Of a DNA stretch of 64,000 nt, positions 49,040 through 60,181 are shown one piece after another. The position numbers were made by a program, and so were the translations under genes. The stretch lies in assembly GCA_013398295.1 (NCBI GenBank), contig VZSF01001891.1:1054001-1118000 (forward strand). The letters are read 5' to 3'. The DNA is from Chionis minor (lineage: Eukaryota; Chordata; Aves; Charadriiformes; Chionididae). The notes beneath the pieces are model-generated. The model saw only the letters and a program-made list of their open reading frames with translations, was not told the origin of the DNA and made no database searches. Position 1 is the first letter of the stretch. Each line of letters starts with the position of its first letter.

Positions 49040-52000
49040 TAGATGTCCCACTTTCACACTCCTCTCTGCCGCAGGCCAGCAAAACTGGGTTTTATGAAAT
49101 ATGTTTTCCTTTAACAGAAATCACCTCGCCTATAAAAATAGTGGTTTTACTCCAATAGTTTCATCATAACATTACCACCTTTAGAATAATAACCCCTGGC
49201 CATCTCCACCCCCAGGCTGTGACTTCTGGGGTGTAAACCATTCTGTTGCTCACCCTACACAGCAGTGACAGATCAGCTAAAAACATTCTTCCTGCTCCTC
49301 CTCTTAACTCTTTCCTCTAGCAGAAGCAAGTGGTGTCACCCACAGTCAGCTATGTCAGAAGCCCAGACTTCCTGCCCTCTGCTCATATTACGTATTTATC
49401 AGAAACTTGCTGGAAGATTTTCAGACAGATTTTATGGTTTAGAATTGAACACTCAAAAGGAAAAATGAACATTCAGGTAGAAAGCTGTAAAAACAACTGC
49501 TGTGGGCACTGGAAGGCCAGTGTTCAGATGCCTAAATACTATCAAGTCCCTCTGCCTCATGAGTTCTTATTTTTGACTCCCATCTCTGCACCTACTGAAG
49601 CGTACAGTTCTCGCTGCAGGCTGAACACGTGGACTTGAGGAAAAGCTTAGGATATGGTCCAAAATGTGGGATTTTTCCCCCACGCAAAATTTTTGCTTAA
49701 GTGCTTAGATACTGTTTAATGGGATTATTTGTCATTATAACATATCCCTGAATGCTTCCACTGCTACCTTCTGTAGTAAGAGGAAACTGCTTCATAAAGC
49801 TGTTGTATGCCTTAATACTTGTATAGTCCAAGATACCAGCAAAACCAGATCTATTCTCATTCAGGACCTCACCACCCCAACCCAAGTTCTTTACTACTAA
49901 CTCCTTGTACACTCATTGCCGCGCTCTCTTCTTGAAATTTTTTAAAACATTTCATTTTTTGCTCTTTGCAAAAGCCAAGAAACACAATCCACCACCCTAC
50001 TATCGTAACACGACATGCTGCAACTTTAACAGGAAGGAATAAATCACACAGCTGCCACACATAAAAATTTAAGCAAGGTTGTTTCTGCAGGCACACGATT
50101 TTACCTGAACAGAAAAGGCTGTCTCATGCAGCACGTCTTCTTCGCAGATAACTGATTGTCCTTCATTATCCTGCAGGGCATTTTCTGGGCAAACACCTTT
50201 TTCTGCTCAATCTCCATAGTGTATTCAGAGTGGGAACTGTATGTCAGGGGCTCAGCTCAGGTTTCTGTTCACTTACTGGACTTTTGTGGTGTGCTTTTCA
50301 GGGCTCAGCTTTCTCATCCTCTCTTCTCCATGCAGAAGCACGCCCTGTGAAGGAAAAAGAAAACACGCTTTGAGAAGGCACCAGAGAGCGCGTGGCACCA
50401 GCTCGTTGCAACACTTTTGGCCTAGAGCAGCAGCAGCAATAAAACAAGCACAGCTCCTTCCCAATCCTCCTTCCAAAGGCGATGTTTCTCAACTCCCTCG
50501 CAGCTGACTCCGCAGTACACAGCAAACAAGAGCTCCCCATTGCCACCAGCTACACTCAAACCCAACCTAACATTTCCAAAACACACGTGGCAGTGATTCA
50601 TCACCAAGCTCACGCCTCAAAGAGGCTTTAAAAATAACATTGATACCACAGAGCGGAAGCCCAAATTCTAGCTGGTGCTGGGTAAGTGAAAGAAAACTTC
50701 AATAACAACTTCTAAATGATATAATTACAGAAAAAAAAAATTTCCCTACATTTAAAATTGCAGAAAATAATGGATGGGTGTGCCTAAAGGGGAAATGGCA
50801 ATTCGCACCAGGTTACTTACTGCAAAGGCTTGAAACTCCCCCTTGTGCTCCTGGGGATCTCTCTTTTTCAGGAGGATACATCTCCATGAAAATAACAGTA
50901 GAAAGCTCACGTTACCTCTCTTGCAGAATGCTCTTTGCTAAACACCCTATGCAAGAGGCATTAGCAATTACAACTACCACCATCCTGCAGTCCAATAGTG
51001 ATCTCAGGGGGAGAAGTCCTGAACTTGCAACCACGCAGGACTCAGAGCTCTCGCCAGTAAGCAGAGCATCGTTATTCCAGCAGTGTTGAAAGAAAACTTA
51101 AAATTAAACAAGCCCAAATGAAATCATAGCAAAGGACGCCGGCCAAAGTTGTTACCCAGTACACTCAGAAGATTACTAAAACCTGAAGAGGCGCTAGATA
51201 ACCACACAGAGAGAAGGGGGAATTTAGCATCAGGAATCTTTCACGACTCTGCAACCCAGCCAGGGAGCTGTCAAAGCTGAGGACATCGCTTTTGAGGAGG
51301 AAGGGGACCTGCAGGACGAGTAACTTCTTTCAAAACACAGCTGTCAGTGCCGAGCTGTTGTACAACAGGGAGGCAGGCACAGCATCCCCCCAGGGCCCTG
51401 CCCTGCCCACCTCCTCCGCCATTCCCCAGGGTGCCTGGCTGGGAGAGGGAGGTTTCCACGGAAGCTGTGCCAGCACCCAGCAAAGTAAACAAGGTTGTTG
51501 ATCCCCAGAGACGGAGAACAAGCACGAACCTCCAGTCCCAAACGCTACTCGTGCATTTTATCCGGCACCGCTTTAAAGCAAGTCTATGCTGGAAACGGGA
51601 TGGACGACTCATCTTTCTTCTTCCCAATCAGTGCCTGCAGCGACTCAACCCATGCTTCCTTCCCTCCAGGACTTTGTGGAAAGCAAGATTTCTTACAAAA
51701 TAGGAAAAGCCCCTTGTAAAACCACAGAAAGCAAGGAAAGTTACAGAAAGAACAGAAGAGACTGAGATGACATCCATCTTTTATCTTGACTAGACTACAG
51801 ACTAACAGCATCTTTCCAGATGTGTAGCTTTGCGAGCCTTTTGAGTCAAAACAGTTTTCCCAGTGAGAAGAGGGCTTCTGTGAGACAAACTAGCTGGCAA
51901 TTGCATGGTATAAAGTAGCATTTGAACAACTGAACTATTTTCAGATTAGTCAGCTCATTCTGCTTATAAGGCATTTTTCTGCAATGTTCATCAGTGGTTT

Positions 52001-55000
52001 GTACTTTGGTGGTAGCCAGCAAATGTGCATCTTTACACATTTCCAGCCAGAAACGTAATTGCTTTCTAAATTGGCATCGATTCCTTACTGCATTACACAT
52101 GAAAAAGAGATATTTATAGTAGTTTAATGAATGTATCAAAATTATACATAGCTCTACATAGTGTATATTATTTTTTTTTGGAGGAAGGGCTGTTCTTTCC
52201 AAATCTGTATACTTTCCCTTTGTAAAAGCATTCAGGAATGAAACCATACGCATCAGACTAAGAGGGTTAATATCCAGATGCCTCAGACAGATGGCATTAT
52301 TAGTCTGACTGGGCTTGACATCTAGTTTTCAAAGTTAAGGAGCTTTGGTTACTTGGATGGCTGACAATCTGAGAATAGCCAGTGCCCTAAGCTTGATCCT
52401 TTCTATAATAGCAATAGGCAATGCCACAGCTTTGCCTGACAGACCTTTTAGCAAAAAAAAAACCCAAAAACCAAAGTTACACCAAGATCCAGTGAACTGA
52501 GAAAGCACTTCAGAAAACGCTGCTGCACCTTCTAGTTTAGGATTCCCCCTGGCTGAACCAAGGACAGAGCAGTACTCAAATTTTACTTTTCATGCAGGTT
52601 TGTTGGGTTTTTTTGCTGCAGCCTCGACATGAAGCGTTCCATCTTTTTAACCGTTCTGTCTATTCAGTAGATAGGAGAATGACAGGAAATACAAGAATCT
52701 GAAGAATGTCTCTCTCCTGCACCAAACTACAGCTTTACAGCCCTTGCTCTTTCAGTGTTCTCACTACTCATTTTCCCCGCGAGATTCGTTAAGATGTTTT
52801 TAAGGGGACTATAGATACAATTAAAACGCTCGAAGAACCATACCAACAAGAGGTATCTGTTCAAAAGCGACTATGTATTTCCTCCCCTTTATATACGACA
52901 GAAATCGAGGAGAGTCCTGGGAGCAAAGAAGGCAAAAAGACTGGGATTTGTCAAAGGAACATCAAGGAGGAAAGCACCCAACTCCATCAACCCCTTTGCA
53001 AGTCCTAGCATACAGGTAAATGATAGAAAATTCCTAGCAAAAGATATAAAGCAGAAAGACTTTTCAACTTGTTCTAAGAAATACACAGTTGACACCCATC
53101 AATAGCAGTACTTACATTACAGTACAAATAAATACTCATTAAAGGTAAGTGGAAGTAGAGGTAACGTGTGTGTGCATAGACACGCACATACCCTAAATAA
53201 CAATTGAATAAAGACCTAAAAGCCCATCAGCAAAAGCAAATAATGCTTGTTCAGACTGGCTCCAAACTCCTTATAGTGTGCTTGCGTTATGAAATACATT
53301 TTAAAGTGAAGCAGGGATGAAACTGTTTTATTCACTTAAGAAATACAAAAATAACAAGCAGAAAACTCATCTATAAGGGCTGCGCGCACCAGATCACAGA
53401 ATCAGTTATGCAAAAAACATTAAACAACTCATTGTTTTGTAAACTACGCCTTTGGCTAAGGTGAAAGGGTGACATTTTGGGGGTTACACTTTCATTCACT
53501 TAAAATATTAATCCAAGGTATTACACATAGACACAGAGTTTGAAAAAATGTATTGGAAAACCCTTCCTCCCATTACATAGCTTCGAATGCAGAGGTCTGT
53601 AGCAAGGTATATACCACGTAAACTGGTACAAACTGTTGATGAGGTGATATACACTAATCCCTAACAGGTACCACAGGACAAACAATCCTTTTTAAAGGGC
53701 TTGGCTAAGCTACCTGCTATTAGAAAACCAGCCACCTCCCAGATGGCAGGTGCAAAATCCCATTCTCACAAAACGCACCGTGGTTTTGTTCACCGCGTGC
53801 ATCTCAGGCGGGCGTCCTCCAGCTTTATTTTTTAATTAACAATGTAAGCCAAACTTTTGCATTTTAGAAAGAACGTTCTGAGGTAGACAGAAAAAAGCTG
53901 CTCTATTTTCAGACTTGAATGAGGGGTTGGGGGTCCTCAGCACCGCTGGGGCTCAGACTCTTTTCAGCAGCAATAGAAATGCCATTATATCGCGACAACA
54001 GTATCAGCTGACGGAGCGGGATAATAAACCAGTGTGTTCTGACCAACACTATCCACTTAGGTCTTTCAATGCTAAATGAAAGCAAAATTTGCTTTATAGA
54101 AGGGATCTAATTGGCGGGGGAGGAACACCATAAAGCATTTGAGAACTTTAAACTACATTTTTAACCATCTTAAATAGTTCATCGTCATCGTACGTGTGCA
54201 CAAAGCACACGGCAGAGTTGGAGCGCATCTCCCGCCAGCGTTCCCGCTGTGCACACCACCAGCTTCCCAGCAGGTCTGCGCTCCTGGAAGCGGAATCAGG
54301 AGTCCGAGAGCTCAGACGGCAGCTGCGCCGCTTGCAACTCCTTCAACACACAACTCAAACCCGAAAGCTTGCTCAGCTCTGGAGGGTAAACGCTGCCCAC
54401 CGAGGCACCCTGCGGGGCAAAGCGCAGCTTCTGTGTCACAAGTCTGTCACAGCCGGTGACCCACAGGGATTTACTGTGCTCAAAGCAGTTACTGCTGTTC
54501 TAAACTACCTTTTCATCACCTACTGTCGAAACAAACAAGTGAGAGGTACTTCCGCTGATTTGTGCGAGTATCAATTCATTATGTACACAGGTGTTTAGCA
54601 TGTTTCTTTTTAATGCAGTAGTCATCAGTATTATAAAAGTGTACGTTAGGCCAATTTTATTAGCCAAAGAAAATGTACAGGTCACACAAGAAGCAGAATG
54701 AAGAACAAATTACACTTTTGAGTTGACATGAAGACCCGTTACTATAAAGAAACGCACACATCGCAACACACTGAGCTATGCTGTGACACCCTAGTCCCTG
54801 AAAAGCTTCGTTTGGGGGAATTTCTTTTTCTTCATGCAGATTACAAAAATAAAAAGAACATCTGTGTTGTAAGAATACTACTGCACTTCCACTTTCATTA
54901 TCAAATGCTGAAAGTAAACTAATTGCTCCCACTTCCTATTTCTCACAGGTGAGCCCAACACAATCCAGCATTCATTCCTGAACAGGCAGCCATTAAATTA

Positions 55001-56721
55001 CTGAGATAACTTCAGACCCATAGACTTCAGAACTAAACCACAAACTAAAGAACAGCAAACTAAAGTTACTTTATTTCTATCTTCGTGACCATCCTAGAGC
55101 AACTGTGCAGTCACAAACCTCTTTATTTACAGGCAAGCTATATACATCATTTCACTCCATCTCAGTTCTTCCCACGCACCTCTATAGACAAATCCACCCA
55201 GGGGTCAGAAAATTACCACATACCATTAAATACTTAAGCAAAGCTTTAGCAACAAATCTGTTTACTAGGAACCCTACTAGAATCAAGTTTATATTCAAAG
55301 AAAAGTTTTTAATGCTATCCAATACAGATTTGCATCTTTCTATATTCCATGGTACATCCCAGCATTACTGCCCCTTATTAAACAAGCGTTTACAAGAGCC
55401 TCTCCAAAGCCACCTGCACAGTCACAACGAAGTTCTTGCTCCCAAGACGAGAGGTCAGAGTAGGGGAAGTCACACCTACTCAAGACACTCACCACAGAAC
55501 ACCATCAAAGAGATGACAATCTTTTGAGAGAGAAATTAGGCAGCACACTCCCTAATATGAGTGCAATTCCCAGGATCTACTTTTTGTTGTAGAAGACATT
55601 AGTCCTACAAGCAGACAGTTATGTACAGATAATCAAACAGCGTGTTTCAGTACGATTCCCAAAATCATGCTGTAACTTGGCAAAACTGACAGATTTCACA
55701 CATGAAGTCGCGTTTTAAAAAAAACTACTTGTCTCTAGCATCAACATCATCTTTCATGGCACACGACGTGAAAATACCATAAAGCTATAGCTGGTGCACA
55801 AATCTTTACCTTCCCAAGTCAAATGACATCGCAGAAGTGTATTTAACTATTTCTTTCATAACCAGGCTGTCCCTTGATAAGGTTGTCCCCACTGCAAGGG
55901 ACTAAATCATGTGCCCAAACTAACACAGGACTTAGAGCTCAGTAGTTCATTTCAGCTACAAAAAGGAAAGCTGTGCTTCAAGCGAACATCGAGGACGACT
56001 GTCCAACACGGTTTTAAAGCGCACAGGTAAAGTACAAAACTTCAAGCCCAGAGAACTGAAATAAAGGCAACCACCTGAAGCCGTCTGACAACAAGAGCTA
56101 GTACTTGCAGTATTTTACAAACACTCCTCTGAAATGACTTTCACTCTCAACCACAATCAGTGATACTGGTTCACAACAGAGGCTAACAAGCTTCTGAGAT
56201 AAAAAAGTTACAACAGAATTGCAAATAGCAAATTACTTGAAACCTCCTTAGAAAAGCTAAGCCAAAGAGAACCAGTTTCACTCTAAGAGCCGTAGATTAT
56301 CACAATCAAGAAGAAACTCAGCTCTTGGTTTAAATCCTGACGATACCAAGTTTGTCCCGTTTCTTCAAGCTCACAGAGGTAATTAAGTTGATGCTAGTTT
56401 TACTTCTAATACCAACAAAAAGCCTCATTTCAACAAAAACCAGCATCAGGTTAAACTAACATCAAAGACTGACAATACCTTGAAATTCCATGCAAAATCC
56501 TTCCGCTCAGAAGCACAAAGCCCTAGACATTTACTTTCCCCTGGAATCCTGGAATCAATGGGAATTATATGCCTAGAATCTTACATATCTGTATCTAAAG
56601 CAAAGCAAAAATCCCACGAAGCATCAGCATTAAAAACTAAGTGCTTCAAAACCTGAAGTCAAAATAAATCCATGCCCCATGTCATACATACTCTCACTCA
56701 AGCATATAAGGAATTCAAATC

Positions 56722-56727
56722 TTTATT
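56722..56727 (-). terminator. Candidate distal HNRNPA0 poly(A) signal AATAAA
   Basis: TTTATT on the plus strand gives AATAAA in the transcript, about 1.65 kb after the stop codon. Confidence 0.35.
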
Positions 56728-57086
56728 TGATATCCATAAACCCATAAACGTTGCTATTCTATATTTCTATGCAGGAAGGCAGTTTTCCCCTAAAACATTA
56801 TGCTTTTTAATAAACAACAAACTTTAATTCTATTGCGTGAAAGGGCTACAAATATACATTTGTTAATCAAGCAGACTACACAGATATTTTTGCTTTACAA
56901 CTGGCACCTATGTTACTGGTACACTTAGCTGGCTCATTTATCATAGCGCTTTGCCCACGTAGTTTAGATTATCACTTTTTAAAATATGGGCAATTGCAAT
57001 TATTAAAAAAAGAAAAGAATACGTGCTGAGGCAGGTATTGCAAATCCATTCTTTTTTTTTCCAAGTCAATACTCATGGAGCCCATC

Positions 57087-57092
57087 TTTATT
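57087..57092 (-). terminator. Candidate middle HNRNPA0 poly(A) signal AATAAA
   Basis: AATAAA occurs on the minus strand about 1.28 kb after the stop. A U-rich tract follows in the transcript (A/T run at 57051-57060). Confidence 0.35.
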
Positions 57093-57850
57093 CACATGTA
57101 GACGTCATTGCATTCTACACCAGTCATCTAGTGGCATAAAATAACTTTCAAAAGTCTAGTACAATTGTGAGCGAACCAATTCTACTCCTGCTGTAACGAA
57201 GCCTGCAGCAAGGGGGCTGCCATCCTGTCGGTAGATGGTGCTGCGAGAGATTCTCGGGGAACTTTAACGAAGGACAATAGTTCAGAGTGAAAAGTCTGTT
57301 AACCCGGTACTATAAAAACAAGTATGCGTTTAATAGACGGGATAAATGTCGACCCTTTCCTGGAAGGAATCATACACAGACAGACCGATAAGAGGACTTG
57401 AAACTAAGCAATCGGAAATTCTGAACATTTTATACGAATGAAGCACATGCTTAACACAAACTATTGCTTCAAAACTACACAGTACATACGTTGATGGAAA
57501 AGTCCTATAGAAAAAATTGACCAACCATGTCAGCACGTCAAACTGCCTAGTACAAGATGGTGGATGCACACAAACTGCGTAAGTGAGAATGAATATTTAA
57601 AAAACAGACCACATCCACGGATCAGTACTTCAAAAATTTCTCTGTCGAGTGTTTGAAAACCAGTAAATCCACTAGGGGGGTAGCAAAAAAGTCAATTAAG
57701 ACCTTTACTGGCAATAAAATATTTACTCTAAGTACACAGCGATTTTAAAGCAGAGGAACACTTGCCTCGAACCTAGAAAAAGCCTTAAAACCGTACGGAA
57801 TGGATCCTAGGAAAAAGAATTAGACATGTAAAGGTCAATGAACACAATGA

Positions 57851-57856
57851 TTTATT
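57851..57856 (-). terminator. Candidate proximal HNRNPA0 poly(A) signal AATAAA
   Basis: AATAAA occurs on the minus strand about 515 nt after the stop, within a TTTTTTAAATAAATC context. Confidence 0.35.
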
Positions 57857-58370
57857 TAAAAAATAAAAAACGTAAAAACGACTTTTTTTTTCCTCCTTTA
57901 CAGAAATGTTAATTTCAGTCATGGGATCCGAGTAGATTTTGTAGAAAAAAATGTAGTAGCCAGGTATCGAGTCCTTACAACAAAGGAAATTCCCCCACAA
58001 CCCTCCCCAGTTTTTACTCCAGATCAGCAAGACGCTTCCCACCCCGTCCCCCAAAAAACAAATTAAAACAAGACATTTTTCGTTGCTAGTATAAAAACGA
58101 CCAAGGTCCAAGTAATAATAAAAAAATAGAGTCCATCAATGACTGTAACACAAAGTATGTGTATGTGGGGCCCAGTCCATCTTCAGAGAGAAAGAAGTGG
58201 CACAGGCAGCAGAGGCGACCCTCAGGGGGCATTTAGGAGCTGCTCCCACAGCAGGGAGGCATTTAAAAGGAGCTGCCCTTCGGCGAATGAGGGGAGAAAC
58301 CATTTAGAAGCTGCCCCGTATCAAAGGGAGGGCTCTCCACGCCACCCCCAATGGGTATGGGCGCTCCGGC

Positions 58371-59312
58371 TCAGAAAGAGCCGCCCCCGTAGCCTCCCCC
58401 ACCATAGCCTCCTCTGTACGGTCCACTGTTACTGCGGCCCCCCCAGTTGCCGCCCCCTCCTCCACCTCCTCCGCCGCTCTTCATGGGGCCGTAGGAGGAC
58501 TGGTGCTGGCTGTAGCTGCCGAACCCGCCGTACCCGTTGCCGTAGTCGCCGCCTCCCCCTCCGCCGCCGCCTCCGTAGGAGCCGCTGCCATAGGAGCCGT
58601 AACCGCCGCCGCCGCCGCCTCCTCCGCCGTAGCCGCCGTAGCTATTGTAACCGCCGCCTCCTTTGGACAGGCCGTTGTGGTCCCGGTTGCCGGATCCGCC
58701 ACCGCCCCGACCCCTTCCTCCTCCTCTGCCTCCCCGGGAGGGCCTGGAAGAGCCGCCGCCTCCCCCACCCGACTGGATGTCCTCCTTGGGCACGGCCTTC
58801 TTAACCTCCACGCGGTGGCCCTGGATCGGGTGGAACTTGACCACGGCCGCCTTGTCGGCGGCGTCGTGGTTCTGGAAGTAGACGAAGCCGAAGCCGCGCT
58901 TCTTCCCGCTCTGTTTGTCGGCGATGATCTCGGCCTTCTCCACGGGGCCGAACTGGCTGAAGTGCTGCACCAGGTCCCCTTCGCCTACGTCCCCTTTGAG
59001 GCCGCCCACAAAGAGCTTCTTCACCTTAGCGTGAGCCCCCGGTTTGGCCGAGTCCTCCCGGGACACGGCCCGCTTCAGCTCCACCGCGTTCCCGTCCACG
59101 GCGTGGGGGGAAGCGGCCATGGCGGCGTCGGCCTCCTCCACCGCCGAGTAGGTGACGAAGCCGAAGCAGCGGGAGCGCTTGGTCTGCGGGTTGAGCACGA
59201 CCACACAGTCGGTGAGGGTTCCGTAGGCCGCGAAGTGCTCCCGCAGCCCGGCCTCCGTGGTCTGCACGTTGAGGCCGCCGATGAACAGCTTGCATAGCTG
59301 CGAGTTCTCCAT
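58371..59312 (-). CDS. HNRNPA0: HNRNPA0, heterogeneous nuclear ribonucleoprotein A0 (intronless)
   Basis: This nuclear RNA-binding protein of the hnRNP A/B family binds AU-rich 3' UTR elements and stabilises inflammatory mRNAs. The single open frame has 313 codons; human has 305. RRM1 spans about residues 7-86 (RNP2 LFIGGL 9-14, RNP1 RCFGFVTY 48-55). RRM2 spans about 98-175 (RNP2 LFVGGL 100-105, RNP1 RGFGFVYF 139-146). The Gly/Tyr-rich low-complexity tail covers 181-313, with RGG motifs near 192-210 and an SSYGPMK nuclear-transport core at 272-278. LKRAVS (79-84) places Ser84, the MK2 phosphosite, in its LxRxxS context. The start is the ATG before ENSQLCKLF, matching the family; the frame stays open upstream. 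The lack of introns is normal for this gene. Confidence 0.97.
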   Translation of the reverse strand: MENSQLCKLFIGGLNVQTTEAGLREHFAAYGTLTDCVVVLNPQTKRSRCFGFVTYSAVEEADAAMAASPHAVDGNAVELKRAVSREDSAKPGAHAKVKKLFVGGLKGDVGEGDLVQHFSQFGPVEKAEIIADKQSGKKRGFGFVYFQNHDAADKAAVVKFHPIQGHRVEVKKAVPKEDIQSGGGGGGSSRPSRGGRGGGRGRGGGGSGNRDHNGLSKGGGGYNSYGGYGGGGGGGGGYGSYGSGSYGGGGGGGGGDYGNGYGGFGSYSQHQSSYGPMKSGGGGGGGGGNWGGRSNSGPYRGGYGGGGYGGGSF

Positions 59313-60140
59313 GCTGCCGCCGGTGCCGGGGCTGCGCCTGGGCCTGGCGCCGAGACTCCTCCTCCTGTTGGGGGGCAGCTCCGAAGATTTTTTCCCCCCC
59401 TTCTCCGTCTTTGCCGCTTCTTTCCCCTCGCTCGCTGCGAACAGCGCGACCTCACGGCAGCGGCAGCCGCCGTCGATGGCTCCCTCGGCCTGGCCCGACG
59501 CCTTCGCTCCGCTCCGCCTCACCTGACCAGCAGAAGAGACGGGGCGTCCCGGCTGCCGCCGCTCCTCGCAGACAGGGGGGCGGGGGGGTGGGGGAAAACA
59601 CAGGCACGCACAAAATGGCGGCCGCGACTTCTCCACAGCTCGGCCGGCGACTGGTGCCCACACAAAGGGGACGCCGGGAGCCCCGCCCGCCGCGCACGCC
59701 CCCCGCGCCGGCACAGCCAATCAGAGCGCGCCGCCGGAGCCGCCCGCGACTCACCTCGGGGGGGCGGGGCTCGGGGCGCGATCGANCGGAGCCCCCCGCG
59801 ACTCACCGCGGGGGGGCGGGGCTGGGGGCGCGATCGACGAGCGCCGCGACTAATGGGAGGGCGCGGCCTGCGCCGTGCGTCGGCATGCGGGGCGGGGGTT
59901 GGCCGCTGACGGACGCAGCGGGCAGCCAATAGCATCGCGCGGCAACGGCAGCTGGGNCACCTCAGCGCCTCGCCGGTGTCCCCGGCCGGGGGGGAGGCGG
60001 GGACCGGGGCCGCTGCGCCCCGGAGCCGGCGTTACTCCGGCCTGCGCCTCCGCCGGCACCAGCCTCGCACCTTCCCCTCCCTCGGCTCGCCCGGCTTTAC
60101 GGCAGCGCGGGCGGGGGATGCCGGGGGGGGCTTGTCCCCA
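59313..60140 (-). promoter_or_regulatory. HNRNPA0 5' UTR and CpG-island promoter
   Basis: The region is extremely GC-rich and CpG-dense and has no TATA box. It contains a YY1-type AAAATGGCGGC at 59612-59622, CCAAT boxes on the plus strand at 59717-59721 and 59926-59930, and GC boxes (GGGGGGGCGGGGC) near 59758-59770 and 59810-59822. The transcription start probably lies within a few hundred bases of the ATG but is not visible. Single Ns at 59786 and 59957 show the assembly is uncertain here. Confidence 0.7.
59735..59785. repeat. 51-bp direct repeat across an N, copy 1 (copy 2 at 59787-59837)
   Basis: CGGAGCC...ATCGA recurs immediately after the single N at 59786 with about three differences, each copy carrying a GC box. 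It is either an unmerged contig overlap with sequencing errors or a genuine tandem duplication. Confidence 0.75.
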
Positions 60141-60149
60141 TTCCGTTTT
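60119..60149. repeat. 31-bp direct repeat across an N, copy 1 (copy 2 at 60151-60181)
   Basis: TGCCGGGGGG...CCGTTTT occurs on both sides of the single N at 60150 with one mismatch inside the G run. It fits an unmerged contig-end overlap. Confidence 0.85.
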
Positions 60150-60181
60150 NTGCCGGGGGGAGCTTGTCCCCATTCCGTTTT

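Larger units (their letters stand above)
45972..56690. other. Intergenic region between KLHL3 and HNRNPA0
   Basis: The stretch is about 10.7 kb and AT-richer than its flanks. It contains an AT/AC repeat (48292-48333), a CR1 tail (48371-48447) and a CTCF-consensus match (49027-49039). Open frames are at most 140 codons and have no recognisable domain or splice logic. I support no gene here; part of the right end could belong to a longer HNRNPA0 3' UTR. Confidence 0.7.
56691..58370 (-). other. HNRNPA0: HNRNPA0 3' UTR (inferred extent)
   Basis: The sequence downstream of the HNRNPA0 stop is AT-rich, lacks coding potential on this strand and has minus-strand AATAAA signals at 57851-57856, 57087-57092 and 56722-56727. 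Mammalian HNRNPA0 has a 3' UTR of nearly 2 kb, so the 56722 signal (about 1.65 kb after the stop) is my preferred main end. Which signals are used cannot be decided from sequence alone. Confidence 0.45.

Noticed and set aside
58503..59297. Plus-strand 264-codon frame and other frames antisense to HNRNPA0
   Set aside because: They are shadows of the GC-rich HNRNPA0 coding sequence, with no domain of their own.
59520..59530. CAG|GTGAGG splice-donor-like site upstream of the HNRNPA0 start
   Set aside because: The motif is good, but no convincing acceptor lies between it and the ATG, and the gene is normally intronless.
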